NCBI GenBank assembly: GCA_004764695.1
Contig: SMSO01000006.1
Location: 600,859-664,858, forward strand
Origin: Schizochytrium sp. TIO01
Lineage: Eukaryota; Sar; Bigyra; Thraustochytrida; Thraustochytriidae
Length of the DNA stretch: 64,000 nt
Reading direction: 5' to 3'
Shown here in pieces: positions 1 to 11,208 of this stretch; the first letter of the stretch is position 1; the number at the start of each line of letters is the position of its first letter. The notes below the pieces were generated by a model. The model made no database searches and was not told where the DNA came from. It saw nothing but the letters and a program-made list of their open reading frames with translations. A program made the position numbers and the translations under genes.

Positions 1-772
1 CAACGATATGTGTGCGGCCGCTGAGTTCCCACGCCGTAGAACACCCACTCCTGAGCTGACCTCGGGCCTCTCACTTCGACAAACTACTTGCATTTAGTAC
101 CTACCTGCTACTTTCTCATCAAACGCAACAACAACAATATCATCATCATCATTTTGTTTATGACTACCGCAGAAGCAATATGCAACAGCATCGACAGCAT
201 CGACAGTACCTAGGTGACAGCGGACCGCCTAAGGAAAGCTTTGCTGGCAAACTAGCTTGACAATGAGCTAATCATTTCACTACAAACACTCAACTCCAAG
301 TATCATCGTAACACCCGTGGGGGATTTCGAAACACTGTCTTCTGGCCGTTCTCTGACTATCATTCGTTCAAGTCGAACTCCAGTTTGGATTCGGCAAACG
401 AAAACTCGCGGGTGTGTGTAGTTTTATCAGTTTCTCTCACTGAGCATCATCATCGCCGTTGTGTTGTCCTTTTTTTAATGGCTCGCTACATGAACAAACA
501 TATAAATAAGTAAATAATTAAACGCTCGAGTGCTGCCTAGGCTCTTCAGAACAACCAGTGAGTACCTCGTCCTGCTCTTGCACGCATCGCACCAAACTGC
601 TTCACTTGGAGCGTCGCCTGCTTTTGCAGCCTGCCAAAAGTCCGCAGACAAGAGTCGCCACTCTCGACACTCGTAGCACTCTGCATTCCGGACCCAGTAC
701 TTTAACTGCAGTTATGAACCATATCACACAGAACCTACTTCATATGCACCCTAAAAACTGCTCGACTTACAG

Positions 773-1102
773 AAACCATTTCCGGTCGATGCCAAAGGAG
801 CTTGGGAAAACTTGGTTGTCCTTCGCAGTACGAGGAATCTGACGACACCGAGTCAAGCATCGCGCGCGATTCGTCAGTAGGGCCAACAGAGAATCTGCAG
901 AGAAACGACTTCCGTGGGAGGAGTGTTTTCTTTTATCTGCCTTACGTCAGCGCGCAATTTTAATTTCTTTTTAGAAGCATTACTCCCACAACCAGAAAGT
1001 GTAGGTTGCAGCGCTCACCCTTTCTCGCGCAGAAGAGACTTCGCATGCCTTGAAAAGCTGCTCGAGTTCGTTCAAGACGCCGTGAAGGAATCCAACTTGT
1101 GA
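773..1102 (+). CDS. Possible last two exons of an unknown gene (partial)
   Basis: Candidate exons 773-913 and 975-1102 are separated by a 61-nt GT-AG interval (donor GTGGGA, acceptor after TTTCTTTTTAG). The join is phase 1 and leaves an open frame ending at TGA. The upstream part would be acidic and Ser/Thr-rich; the downstream part holds two cysteines and a helix-like Leu/Glu-rich end. An acceptor-like TTACAG at 767-772 would connect to an unseen upstream exon. I recognise no family. A competing frame across 773-880 is equally plausible, so this rests on splice-site logic alone. Confidence 0.2.
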
Positions 1103-1845
1103 AAGTCGGAGAGACATTCAATCACTCGGATGACTTGAGGATGCTCAGTCGTTCAGTTGCTAGGTTGATGTGCCGCATTTCTAACCTCCAAGACAACTTA
1201 GAGTTGAGTTGAACTTCAGAATGCAGTCTGAATCCTCAATCTTCCTTTTTGCCTGTTCCGTCTGCTATGTTCAAGGTGGCGAACGTGTGTTTTCGGGCAC
1301 ACAGATCAATTGAACTTCAAAGAAGAAGAAGAGGACTTGAAGAGCTAGCATTCAAGTTAGAGGCGCAAGAAAAGAAGTACTGAAGCACTTTCTAGCTAGT
1401 GCGCTTATCGCATCCAGCCTTCATTGGGCTTTGTCTTGATATGTTTGGTCTGATGGTTTCTGTTTTGATTGATTCTGATCGATTTTATTTGGTTTTACTC
1501 TTTTTTTATATATATATATCTCATTTGATCCAAAATGGAGTGTCATTCTCAAATGGGATCGAATGATGTCTCCTGAGCGAATTGCAGACAGAATGTCGGT
1601 CAAGAGCATTAGAAGAGGGCACGAACACAGGCAGTTGACCGGCGAGAAATTGGAGACAAGACGAAGGCTCTCTCATCCAGATGAAGAGAAAGAAGCCACA
1701 CGAGGCTTGGGAGGAGCCTTCGCAGGTTCTCTCATGTGCAATCTCATCAAATAGGTTGAATCAGCGTTATTGAAAACTGCCAACTTTGAAAGTTAATCGA
1801 CTCTTGGCCTTTTTCCCTCTCGTAGACTTCCTTTTCCGAACTCTG

Positions 1846-1866
1846 AAAAAAAAAAAAAAAAAAAAA
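1846..1866. repeat. Poly(A) tract, 21 bases
   Basis: Uninterrupted run of A in AT-rich intergenic sequence. No source gene or target-site duplication was recognised that would make it a retrocopy tail. Confidence 0.9.
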
Positions 1867-4339
1867 GCATTCTTCATAAATTTTGAAGTTTTCTTTTCTT
1901 TCAATTTATTTTGTTTAATCTCTCGATTCTTATTCACTTAGGACAAATTTTCATTTTCTATAATTCAAAAGATGAAAATATAAAAAAGTGTCATGAAGAA
2001 ACGAAAGTAAAAGAGTTTTTCAAAATTGGAAAGTTTCATTTATTTATGTAGTTTATTTCAAACTAGAAAATATAATATATATATAGATATAGAATAACAT
2101 TTCAGCAGTAGGGAGGCTTTCTTTGATTGCCACATGATGACGATGCACTGAAAAAGCCTTGATTTTAAACCTGCCTTGCTGCTTATCTAATATCCCTGGA
2201 CGCTGAGATGCATTGGCATTCTCAAGAAGCATAACGCAAGGTGCGCTCAAGATTCTCAAAATTGGGAGAGGGGAAAGAACGCTTATTTTTCATGTGAAAA
2301 GCCTAGATAGGTGTAAGTAAGTAAGTAAGACACCTAGCTAGGTTCGCACTGGCTAATTAACAGAGATAGCTGTGGAGAAAAGCCAGAGGAAGCCAGAGGA
2401 AGAGGCTACAAGGAAAAGGAAACACAGACACTGAACATATCTGAGGAGGAAAAATAGTCTCCTCACTGACACACTGAGAGTCGTGAGTGTCAGTCTTAAT
2501 GTGAGGGGAAAGAAGAATTCGGCTCACAAAGCATCCTGGAAATAGGGAAAACAAAATATGAGCCATGGATATGCGAGGCTTACGCCGGGGATTTATGGGG
2601 GAGCACGCACGCTAAACTGATGCTCCACACATACTGCAACGCTTTTCTATTTTATCACTTATACGTCTGTTGCAACACTTGCAGAATCGGGAAAGGGTTG
2701 CCCACAGCAAAAGAGAATAACGATGGGGGTAAACTAATTTTGATAGGATCAGCTGTACTTCGAAAGGCGATCTTCACACATGCGACCTAGGAGTACCAAC
2801 AGCAACAGGAAAGCCATGCAGGAGATTCCTTAATTCATCTAATTAACGATTCTTCTGACCATGCTCAATGCAATTTTTCAATCATAACCGAATCATGTTT
2901 AATAATATGACTAAATTCCAGCAAGAAAGCATTCCTGAGTCTAGATTTGTAACAATTCTTCAATCAGGCTTGATGGATACCTCAACGTTTTAAATGATTG
3001 TGATAGTACGCAACAAGATGTGGCGTGAGACTTCACTTTGCTTATAACACCCAAAAATCTGATCAATACTATGTCGCGAGATAGACACTCGTTAACTCTT
3101 GAGGTCTTAGATACCAAATATTGCGTTGTCTAATGAGCGGAAAACACTACAGAACATCATGTGGTATCTTTCCCAGTACTTTTAAGCTCTAATGTGGTGA
3201 AATGTATATCGCCATGGCTTTTAAGAGTGCTAAAATATCGTATAGACAAAATATCACTTCCAATAAATTAATAACCCCTCTTTCACCCTATTGAATTCGC
3301 ACCAAGCTTTTCTTGAAAAAGGAACTTGGCTCGAACAGAGCACCCTAAGCAATGTGTCTAAGTCTCATCTCCTTTAAAATGTTTACTATGGAGCCTATAG
3401 TGGATTTTATGCCATCTATATAGATTCACCCTGTCTTAGAGTAGAAAATGCTGTTATTTAGATCTTTCACTACCTAAATAAACCCGCGCAGAGATCTTGT
3501 GCATAATCAGCAACTTAAAGGTGCTAGTTATCGTTATTAGACAAGTTTCCACCCTACGATCGCAAAATTTCGCATTCCAATCACCATCATCTGCCCTCAA
3601 ATAGTCAGTTCTTTGAAGTTAAACATTTTGTCAGCTTACTCTCACTTTCAAATAAGCTTGATATTCCTCGCATTCACCAGGCAGACTCTGCTACCATTCA
3701 ACAATTATGCCGCTCTCAGCTGGTTCATTCTAAATTACATTGCACAACGAAAAAAACCATCATCGTACCATGACTAATATTGGCCACAATGTAAACCCTT
3801 ACCAACACCTAACATAAACCTTAGCACTTCAAGCAGCAACGGAGCACCGCAACTCTATAGATACCTAGTAGATACTAATCATCCCTATCTTACCTCCAAG
3901 ATGTAACCTTTCAACCTTCTGCAAAAAGATATATCGGTGGTGCTGCAGAGATAAGAGTATGCCAAGCATTATGCTTGAAGGCCGCCTTTAGGTTCATCTT
4001 CTCTGTTCAAATTGGCGTCACGAAGCACTCTTCACTCGTTACAGGTTGAAAGTGGCAAATTGTCAAACTACTAGGTTGTCCAATAGATTAAACCTTCGAC
4101 AACAGTAGAACAAAGCTTGGGCTACTATGGAGTAAAAATAGATATACAGTAGGTTAATGGACACTAAGTCTACCTCTTCACATCTAGTAGTTACAGGTAA
4201 AGAAGGTAAACGGGAATGTATATCAAAGAGCAAACCTCTCGTGAGAGCTCCAGACGTTAGCGATCCTGGCGCCGTGCCAAGCTTTCCTGACATTTGATCG
4301 AGGTTCCTCTGGAGGATCTGCATCGCACCAAGGCGTCTG

Positions 4340-5833
4340 ATGGCGCCTACCGACCCCTCAGCCGGCCACCAGGCCTCCTCCGACGTACCCGCCGCCATCC
4401 CATCCCCATCTGCATCTGCAGAGACCTCAACCGCATCCGACGCTGCCAAGGGCCTCCTTGACCTTGCCAAAGCATCCTCTAGCAACTCTTCCTCCTCCGA
4501 CAGCACGATGCCAGTCTCCTCCTCTCAGACCAGCGCCACTACACCTGAAAGCTCTACTGCTGCTGCTGCTGTCAATGACGACCCTAAATACGCCTCCAAC
4601 GGCGCCGACGCCCAGCGGGAGCCGCACCCCCAGCGGGACGACCTCTGGAGCAAGCTTCTTACCGTGAGCCAGCGGCAGTACTTCTTTGATGTGCGGGAGA
4701 ACAGTCGCGGTAAGTACTTGAAGCTGACAGAGGTAGGCGAGAGCAGGTCGAGGTCAACTGTGCTGGTTGCACCGAGAGTATTCAGGACGCTCAGGTCACT
4801 GCTGGTTGGCGCAATTCAAGGGCAATTTGATGGTGTCGAGACGTCAGAGGCAAACCGAGGCGTGATGGCGTCGAGATATGACGATGTCGGTGCCAAGAAG
4901 TACTATATGGACGTGATTCACAACCCACAGAGGGGAAGGTATGTCAAGGTAGTGGAGGCCCAGGCGGCGAGGGGAAGATCTGTGGTAGTCTTGCCGGAGT
5001 CAGGATGGCTGCAGACGAAGAGACTATTTGAGGAGCTTGTGAAGGAGGTCCCGGAGTTTGACGAAGCGCCAGCAGTCATCAAGCTTGCGCCTGGAAAGCC
5101 ACCTGTGGCTCAAAATGCCACCAAAGCAAAGGGTGACATTGCAAATGCAAAACAGGAGGCAGGATCTGGTGCAGAGACCAACTCAGATGCAACCGAAAGT
5201 GACAACATCCACGCTACAGGAAACGCACCTTCTGCGGATGAGGCAGCTTCAAGGGAGAAGCAATCGAATACCGCCGTGACGCAAGCACCACGGGGAAACC
5301 ATGGCAAACCCAGCGCTGGTGATGGTGTGCGTAAAACTGTGATTGCATCACGCGGTATTAACGCAGATCATAGACGTTTCTTTCTTGATTTGTTGGAGAA
5401 CGAATATGGACGTACCTTGAAGATCGCCCAAATGAAAGTTAACAACAGACGTGAGACTGTCATGCTGCCCTCAGAGCTCTTGCCCGCTCTGGCACAGCTC
5501 CTGAAAGCTATTGAATCAGGAGATATGAACCCGAAGATTCCATCTCTTGAGGCGATGTCTGTGCCCCAGCTCAACACTCAGGATCCAGAAGCCGACAGCC
5601 GTCGCCCTCGTGCAATTTTGGGCCGCTCCTTTAAATCCAAAACTCGTAAACTCTTTTTCCTCGATCTGATGGAGGGATCTCGTGGCCGCTTCTTACGCAT
5701 TGCTGAGTCTAGTCAGCAAAGAGCACAACCCCGTCGCACATCTGTGGCTATCCCCGATGTTTGTCTATTATCTCTGCGCCAGGTCGTGGAAGAATTTGTT
5801 TCCATCCAACCTCCTGCTACGCCATCCTCATAA
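4340..5833 (+). CDS. PUR-family nucleic-acid-binding protein with four PUR repeats
   Basis: A 497-residue protein read from ATG in one exon. PUR repeats bind single-stranded purine-rich DNA or RNA, and the animal Pur-alpha/beta proteins act in transcription, replication and mRNA transport. Four repeats are visible at about residues 108-162, 184-237, 342-393 and 433-488. Each has the family pattern: a strand with (K/R)xxFxD, then RGRxLK/RI-type residues, a second strand ending in V-P, and a helix. Residues 1-105 are Ser/Ala/Thr/Pro-rich, and 240-335 form a disordered Ala/Glu/Lys linker between the two pairs. Animal Pur-alpha has three repeats, with I-II folding together and III dimerising between chains. 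Here the arrangement is I-II plus III-IV. The first half is GC-richer than the second. It is followed on the same strand by the HAUS3 gene 820 bases on. Identity is secure; which nucleic acid it binds is unknown. Confidence 0.88.
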   Translation: MAPTDPSAGHQASSDVPAAIPSPSASAETSTASDAAKGLLDLAKASSSNSSSSDSTMPVSSSQTSATTPESSTAAAAVNDDPKYASNGADAQREPHPQRDDLWSKLLTVSQRQYFFDVRENSRGKYLKLTEVGESRSRSTVLVAPRVFRTLRSLLVGAIQGQFDGVETSEANRGVMASRYDDVGAKKYYMDVIHNPQRGRYVKVVEAQAARGRSVVVLPESGWLQTKRLFEELVKEVPEFDEAPAVIKLAPGKPPVAQNATKAKGDIANAKQEAGSGAETNSDATESDNIHATGNAPSADEAASREKQSNTAVTQAPRGNHGKPSAGDGVRKTVIASRGINADHRRFFLDLLENEYGRTLKIAQMKVNNRRETVMLPSELLPALAQLLKAIESGDMNPKIPSLEAMSVPQLNTQDPEADSRRPRAILGRSFKSKTRKLFFLDLMEGSRGRFLRIAESSQQRAQPRRTSVAIPDVCLLSLRQVVEEFVSIQPPATPSS

Positions 5834-6653
5834 CTGCATTGAATGCATATCTGCAGGCACAAACAGATCCATACAAATCAATCAAAGCTACTTCCTTAAC
5901 GCAAACTCTACACAACACCTTTAAATAAAAGTAAACCTTTCGAAAACCATTCTACCTGGCTCCATAAATGAATAAAAATCGAATAAAGATGTCCAACGAC
6001 TTTGTTAACCCATGTATTTATCTTATCTCAAATCAACATCTGAGCGGTAGGAGCGCACCTTGCAGCTCGCATCTAAATGAGTATAGCCATCATAACTAGT
6101 TCTCCTGGTACACTCTCAGAAAAGAAAACTCAAGGAAGTAAGTGCAAGAACAAACAAAGATATAGCCAAACACAGACTCAGAAACTTTAGAACGCCTCTC
6201 TGTCTCACCAGTTATCCACGTAAAATAATTTTGTTTGTTCAAAATCAGCTCTACTTATCTTAAATGATCTAGACCGTCTACCACACTTGCATCAGACAGA
6301 AACTACACTTGCATCAGACAGAAATTGCTTCTATGAATCACGTTATTTAAGTAAAAAGCGCATGGACTGCACAACATATGCATACTAGTGCCAGGCTATG
6401 CTATGAAAGCAAAGCACTTTGCGCAACCCATTTTTAATTGTTTTCTAATGTTTCTTTTCCTTTTGAGATAAACTTGAAAACCGTCGCGCTGCCCAGATAA
6501 GAGTCTATTCTGCAACCCAAAAACTACGACGCCGAAGGGCAAACCCTCTCCTGCACTCGGACCAGACTGCCACGGCTGCTGCAGCTGGTGTTCCCACTCT
6601 TCAAAAGCCAAGGCAGCGTGTGGTTGAGGGCTTGATACAAGCAAGCCAAGACC
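5834..6653. other. Intergenic spacer between PUR and HAUS3 genes
   Basis: AT-rich sequence with no coding frame. It holds the 3' region of the PUR gene, with A-rich TAAATAAAA-type sequence at about 5922-5931, and the promoter region of the HAUS3 gene. A 22-base stretch, CTACACTTGCATCAGACAGAAA-like, occurs twice in tandem at about 6280-6325. Confidence 0.6.
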
Positions 6654-8231
6654 ATGAGCGAAGTCTCTGCAGAGACGATCGTGAACAAGTTACGAGCGCT
6701 GGGCTGGCGCGACTACGGTGAGGACAATGATAACCCCGATGGATCTTCTGCTGGAAACCATGATAGACTGGAGCCCATGGATTTGGGTTTCTGGGTTGAT
6801 AATGCCCGTAAGCCAATCGCAGGATTTATGCACTGGTTTTGCCACGCACTTGGACCCGAGCATTCCATTCGCTGCACACTCACGCCAGAGGAGCGGGCAG
6901 CGCTTGAAAATGCTCGACAAAATGGCCAGGAACTCTTGTCAGGACGAGAATTGGACTTTGCTCTTGAGAGCTTACACAGTGAAAATGACAACTTTGATCT
7001 TAATCATGCAGAGAGGGGCTCCAAGACTTTCACATCCTTGAAAAATTCTTCTTTTGCAGCAGTAGCAAACACAAATTCTGCAAAAGAAACATCGGATGAG
7101 GCTTCAAAAGAGGTACAACAACAACGTATTGCACGGCTGCATCGCCGCAAGCAAATGGTAGAAAATATGCTTGCCGAAAAGAGACGGATGAACGCAGAAG
7201 CAAAATTACGCCAAGATTGTGCTAAGAATCGACGAGACCGCGCAGAACAGCAAGCTGGCCAGGTTAACGTTGCAATCAACCGGGAACTTGCATGCCTCCA
7301 GCAATCCATTAATGCCACAGTTCAGGACCTCAGAGGCACAGAACACGGCCCTCACCTATTCCAGGGCTTTAATCAAGCGCGTCGACGAACGGAGCTCTAT
7401 AAAATGCTTGATGCTAAACTTTTATCCTCAGTGGAGGATAAGGCACGTGAACTCGTGCGTTCTGCAATTGGCGACACGCAAGAAACTAATCAAGAAGCCT
7501 TGGAGGATTTTAAACAAAAGTATTCGCAAGCTCGATATGCGCAAGCTCTGGAAAGGATTGAGATCGCATCTCTTCGTGCCCAAATCGAAGACCGGGCCGC
7601 AGCCAGCCACATCTCTTCCGAGTCACTTGCAAAGGCCTTGAGACATCTGCGCGAGCTTTCTGAATCTCTCGGACGTGCCGTAGCGGATTCTCAAATGTCG
7701 AAGGGAGTGGCAGATTGGGATATGTTAGAATCTAGTGCTATTGGTGCTGAAGCCTGTTTGCGCCTTCTGGAGGTTTATCAAGACTCCATGGCTCGACTAA
7801 ATGAGCAGCTTGTTTATGAACAAAAGAAAATTCGTGAAAAATCTATTGCCACGCAACATATTTCTGATTCGGCAAAACACATCGAATTTGACCCAAATGT
7901 TGCCTTCAAGGACCCCGCATCTTGTACAACAGTGTCTGATATCCAGGTACCTCCACGAACTTATTTTCTCCCCACCATCAAAGAGCCCAAAGAACTCACT
8001 GGCATGTTTGAACGTGTCCAAACTGAAACTGATGAACTGTTTAAAATGGAAGAGCAGCTTGCAACATTGTCGGACAAGATCTCAGCACAGCTCTTAGAGA
8101 TTGATCGTCAGAGCGATGATGCTCAAACCCGAGCTGTGCATATTCGGCAGCGCCTTGCCACTTTGCAGGCGTCGGCATTGCCACCAGACCGTGATGCATG
8201 GATCACACATCAACTCTTGTCTGGGCAGTGA
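6654..8231 (+). CDS. HAUS3: HAUS augmin-like complex subunit 3
   Basis: A 525-residue protein from an ATG in good context (ACCATGA), ending TGA. HAUS3 is one of eight subunits of augmin, the complex that recruits gamma-tubulin to existing spindle microtubules so that new ones branch from their sides. The N-terminal domain matches the family layout. A helix carrying LRxLGW lies at residues 13-18, FMHWFC at 58-63 corresponds to the FLxWFC core, then LTPEER leads into a helix at 76-90, and GxELLSGxELDxAL lies at about 91-104. From about 150 to the C-terminus it is almost all heptad-patterned coiled coil rich in Gln, Glu, Arg and Ala. The length is somewhat below the roughly 600 residues of the human protein. 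It is intronless and reaches the next gene only after about 1.3 kb. The assignment relies on the N-terminal pattern plus coiled coil; other HAUS subunits lack that WFC core. Confidence 0.82.
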   Translation: MSEVSAETIVNKLRALGWRDYGEDNDNPDGSSAGNHDRLEPMDLGFWVDNARKPIAGFMHWFCHALGPEHSIRCTLTPEERAALENARQNGQELLSGRELDFALESLHSENDNFDLNHAERGSKTFTSLKNSSFAAVANTNSAKETSDEASKEVQQQRIARLHRRKQMVENMLAEKRRMNAEAKLRQDCAKNRRDRAEQQAGQVNVAINRELACLQQSINATVQDLRGTEHGPHLFQGFNQARRRTELYKMLDAKLLSSVEDKARELVRSAIGDTQETNQEALEDFKQKYSQARYAQALERIEIASLRAQIEDRAAASHISSESLAKALRHLRELSESLGRAVADSQMSKGVADWDMLESSAIGAEACLRLLEVYQDSMARLNEQLVYEQKKIREKSIATQHISDSAKHIEFDPNVAFKDPASCTTVSDIQVPPRTYFLPTIKEPKELTGMFERVQTETDELFKMEEQLATLSDKISAQLLEIDRQSDDAQTRAVHIRQRLATLQASALPPDRDAWITHQLLSGQ

Positions 8232-9518
8232 AGTAAAAACTAATTAACGCTTTCCCCCAAGCGCTACTCTTGACTTATATTAGATGTATAATTTGCGAAG
8301 TATGGGGTAGGAAGTCATGTCCGATATGCCAGATAGCGGGCTTGAATTAAACCTGTAACATCCCAGCATAGCTTCTTTGCAAGACTCCATCTGTATCGTC
8401 TTCTGATGACGAGTACTACAGTTACAGGCAGTATATGCTACCAAGAACTATGCAAGCTAGTCATTCATTTCTGAGCTTTTTGCCAACAGCCAAGAAACTT
8501 GTGGGCAGTTCGACAAGACACAAAATATCGTAAGCCGCATCAAAAGGAAAGTATTTTTGTTTGTTTTTTAGGTAATTGATTCCCTCGAAAGGTGCCTATG
8601 CATGATGATTCTCCTTGTTTCTTTGTTTCGTCCTCTGAAAAGATAAGTCTCTGAATTCATAAGATTAAGAATTGAAAAACGTTTAAATCTTAACAAGGTA
8701 AATTAAAAACTTCAGCTATGATTTTGTGAATGACCTAGAATGCTTACCTTCCTTTTGCATTTAAGAATTTTACATCTGGGTGACTGTACGCAAGGAACAA
8801 AACAAAAAAGCAGTGTGTGGTGAACAAAAACAGATTGTTCAGGTTATATTCACGAGACTACAATATTAAAACTTGCTGCAAGCCATTTTTAAAATATCAA
8901 ATCAACTAGGACCTAAGTCTAGAATTACGAGCTCAACATATTTCTCTAAAATGCAAGTAATGAAGGAGAGGGTTTCTACTAGTATTCTCCATCGTTGAAG
9001 AAGCAAGGCTACAATGATGGCTTCAGTATACGATCTAAAAAATAAAAAGGAAAAAGACCTCTAGGGGTAATAGAAGCAACACCTTGAGGGAAATGAGATC
9101 AAGGATTTATCTCGGATACGTCAGCATGGAACTATACGCATACGACCAAGGTGGATTTGGGGTTTCAAGACAAGAGAACTTATTGATAGTAAGTGTAGGG
9201 AAGTCTTACGAAAGATGTTGCACACGCGCATCTAGGCGCAAATGATGCTTTAAAAGTCAATCTGGTGTGCTGAAGCTACCACCACGTCTTATGGATTCCC
9301 TCGAAACATCATTCATACGGATTGCATGTTGACATTCAACTGCCAAAGGCTGTCCACCTAAACGCGAACAGGTAGATCACATCTACCTAGTTGATGGGAT
9401 TTGTCAAAGCGAGAGAGGATAAGACATGGTTTGCAAAAGTTAATGTGCAAGGTGGCTGCAACATCACCCGATCATGATACTGATAGAGTTGATTGAAAAG
9501 GAAGCAGAAAATGAAAGA
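8232..9518. other. Convergent spacer between HAUS3 (+) and ATP synthase d (-)
   Basis: AT-rich sequence of about 1.3 kb separating two converging genes. It carries both 3' regions and scattered A/T runs. I see no frame, RNA gene or repeat array that I can support. Confidence 0.55.
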
Positions 9519-10028
9519 TTACTTGGTGTCCTTGAAGTACTCCTCCTTCTTGATCTCCTCCTTGATCTCGGCATCAAGGGCAGGGTAGGCCTTGGCGACC
9601 TCCTCGAAGGTGGTGTCCTCGGTGGTGCGGGTGCCCTCGAGCTTGGCAAGGTAGGCCTCGAGCTCAGCGACGCGCTTCTTGGACTTCTCCATCTCGGAGG
9701 AGGCGCTCTCAACAACACTCTTCAGGGTTGCCTCGATCTCACCGGCCATCTTGTCCTCGTACTCGGGGTAGGAGATGTTCTTGTACTCCTTCTCCATCTC
9801 GGCAACGAGGTCTTTGCTCATCTTAGCGGACTTCTTGTAGGACTCCCAGTCGATGGGCTCGACGGGCTTGCTGGCAGCCTCAGCCTGCTTCTTGTAGTCC
9901 TCAAAGAGGCCACGGAGCTGGGAGAGCTCAGACTTGGCAGAGGGGGACTTGAGCTTGGACGCCATCTTGGCGAAGTCGAAGCTGCGAGCGGCAAACTGCC
10001 GGCTCACGACACCGGTGCGGCCGAGCAT
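9519..10028 (-). CDS. Mitochondrial ATP synthase subunit d (peripheral stalk)
   Basis: A 169-residue protein. The open frame extends ten codons further upstream, but the first ATG is at 10028. Subunit d belongs to the peripheral stalk of F1Fo ATP synthase in the inner mitochondrial membrane and helps hold F1 against rotation. Residues 1 to about 20 (MLGRTGVVSRQFAARS...) form an Arg-rich, acid-free presequence typical for mitochondria. The body carries the family's P-IDW-x-YKK element at about residues 57-64, followed by a long charged amphipathic helix and a Lys/Glu-rich C-terminus, and family length is 160-170. GC-ending codons (CTC, GTC, AAG, GAG) dominate, as in glycerol kinase, which fits high expression. 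A long frame on the opposite strand is a shadow of this bias. Confidence 0.85.
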   Translation of the reverse strand: MLGRTGVVSRQFAARSFDFAKMASKLKSPSAKSELSQLRGLFEDYKKQAEAASKPVEPIDWESYKKSAKMSKDLVAEMEKEYKNISYPEYEDKMAGEIEATLKSVVESASSEMEKSKKRVAELEAYLAKLEGTRTTEDTTFEEVAKAYPALDAEIKEEIKKEEYFKDTK

Positions 10029-10710
10029 TGTGCTAGAAAATTTGCTTTGCGTCAACAAAAAGTCCTAACTATATTTCACAACCGCCATTGTCAGATTCGC
10101 CGTGCACAAGTGTATTGATTCATCCATTGATCAATGCGTCAGCAACCCGCATGTCGGATAATCCACACCACATCACACGCAGCAATGACCCAGTAGTACC
10201 CGATGCACAATGAAACCAATTGACAGATCGCCCCATGCAATTGTTTGAGCAAACGCCACGTTGGAAGACAACATTATGACCCCCATGAACGAAACGAAAA
10301 GCCAACGAACAGCAAAGTAAACGCGAAAAGTAGAAGATCCCCATCCCCACACGATAGATGATCCATCAATCAATCGTACGCACGAGCGAGCGAGAAAAAG
10401 CCACAAGCAATACCATCATCCATCGCAGAATTGCCGAGCGCACCGCAACCAAACGACAAGACGAGACGAAGAAAAAAAGTTACCCATAGAATAAACCGTA
10501 GTTAAGCCATAAGACATCGCCCAGAGCAAATCGAGACCAGAGTTGCGACCGCCGCAAGAAGATATATAATAAATATAACACAGATCAATCAGCCAGATGT
10601 CCAAGCCAGCACAGCAAATATAACAAGCAGTTCACTGCCGTCAGTCATCCCATCCTCTAATGCCATCACATGCCAGACGCCCGCAGCCACGCACCAGCTT
10701 CACGCTGCGC

Positions 10711-10718
10711 TATATAAA
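10711..10718 (+). promoter_or_regulatory. TATA-box-like element
   Basis: TATATAAA directly upstream of a GC-rich island whose first ATG on the + strand, at 10801, has favourable context (CGTCGCCATG). It suggests a transcript start near 10740, but the coding status of the downstream frames (77 or up to 105 codons, Arg/Pro/Ser-rich) is unclear. Confidence 0.35.
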
Positions 10719-11173
10719 ACCCCTGTATTTCCCATATATTTGCTCAGTGAAAGAGTGCTTTTAAAAACACGAGGCCGCCGGATCGCCATCCATCGTCGCC
10801 ATGATCGCCATCAGCGGCCGCGCCGGACCCCGACCGGCCTCACGTCCAGGTCCAGGGTCCATTACCCCCCTCTCACCGCCCCACCGTCGTCCGACGGGGC
10901 CTCCCGCCCGCCGCACCCGCCGCCCGAGCGCTACCTACCGTCGCGAGAGAGCTCTCGTTGCAAGCTTGCGAAGCGCTTCGAGCGATGCAGTGGCAGAGAT
11001 AAGCGGCGCAGGGGTAGGGAACAAGGGGAACTAAAACCAGAGCAAATAGCCCCATGATAGCCCCCTCCAAGCGGTGCCCTTAGTTCCCGTGTCGCAGACG
11101 AGGGGGGTACTCTTGGAGATGCCGGGCTGCTTGTGCGGTGTTGGTGGGCAGCAGCAAGCTGGCAGCGCAGGCC

Positions 11174-11208
11174 AGGTTAGGTTAGGTTAGGGTTGGGTTA
11201 GGTTGGGA
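11174..11208 (+). repeat. Interstitial telomere-like TTAGG/TTAGGG/TTGGG tract
   Basis: AGGTTAGG units run into TTAGGG, TTGGG and TTAGG variants within 35 bases. Strongly G-rich sequence continues to about 11340, including GGGGGG and several GGGAGG-type runs. The strand asymmetry (G on +) is like telomeric DNA and gives four or more closely spaced G runs, enough for a G-quadruplex. Confidence 0.6.

Larger units (their letters stand above)
1..4339. other. Gene-poor left end with possible exons of an unresolved gene
   Basis: I see no secure gene here. The best coding hint on the + strand is 773-913 joined to 975-1102: a GT-AG interval at 914-974 (61 nt) ends in a pyrimidine run plus TTTTTAG, and removing it keeps one frame open to a TGA at 1100-1102. 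A GTGAGT donor-like site lies at 558, and TATA-like sequence at about 499-508. Another frame of 773-880 also looks protein-like, so the model is not settled. A 21-base A run lies at 1846-1866. From about 1900 to 4300 the sequence is AT-rich, without long frames or obvious repeats. Confidence 0.3.

Noticed and set aside
160-513. Frame from ATG at 160 that reads well apart from TAG at 211 and 253, hinting at TAG as a sense codon
   Set aside because: MSH3 and the sphingosine kinase both end normally at TAG, and TAA and TGA also end confident genes, so recoding is not supported. Missed introns or chance explain it better.
4063-4506. 147-codon minus-strand frame overlapping the start of the PUR gene
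   Set aside because: Acidic, Ala/Ser-rich read produced by the GC-rich low-complexity N-terminus of the PUR gene.
9474-10118. 214-codon Leu/Gly-rich frame opposite ATP synthase subunit d
   Set aside because: Shadow of the biased codons in the true gene; composition is repetitive Leu-Gly-Asp without motifs.
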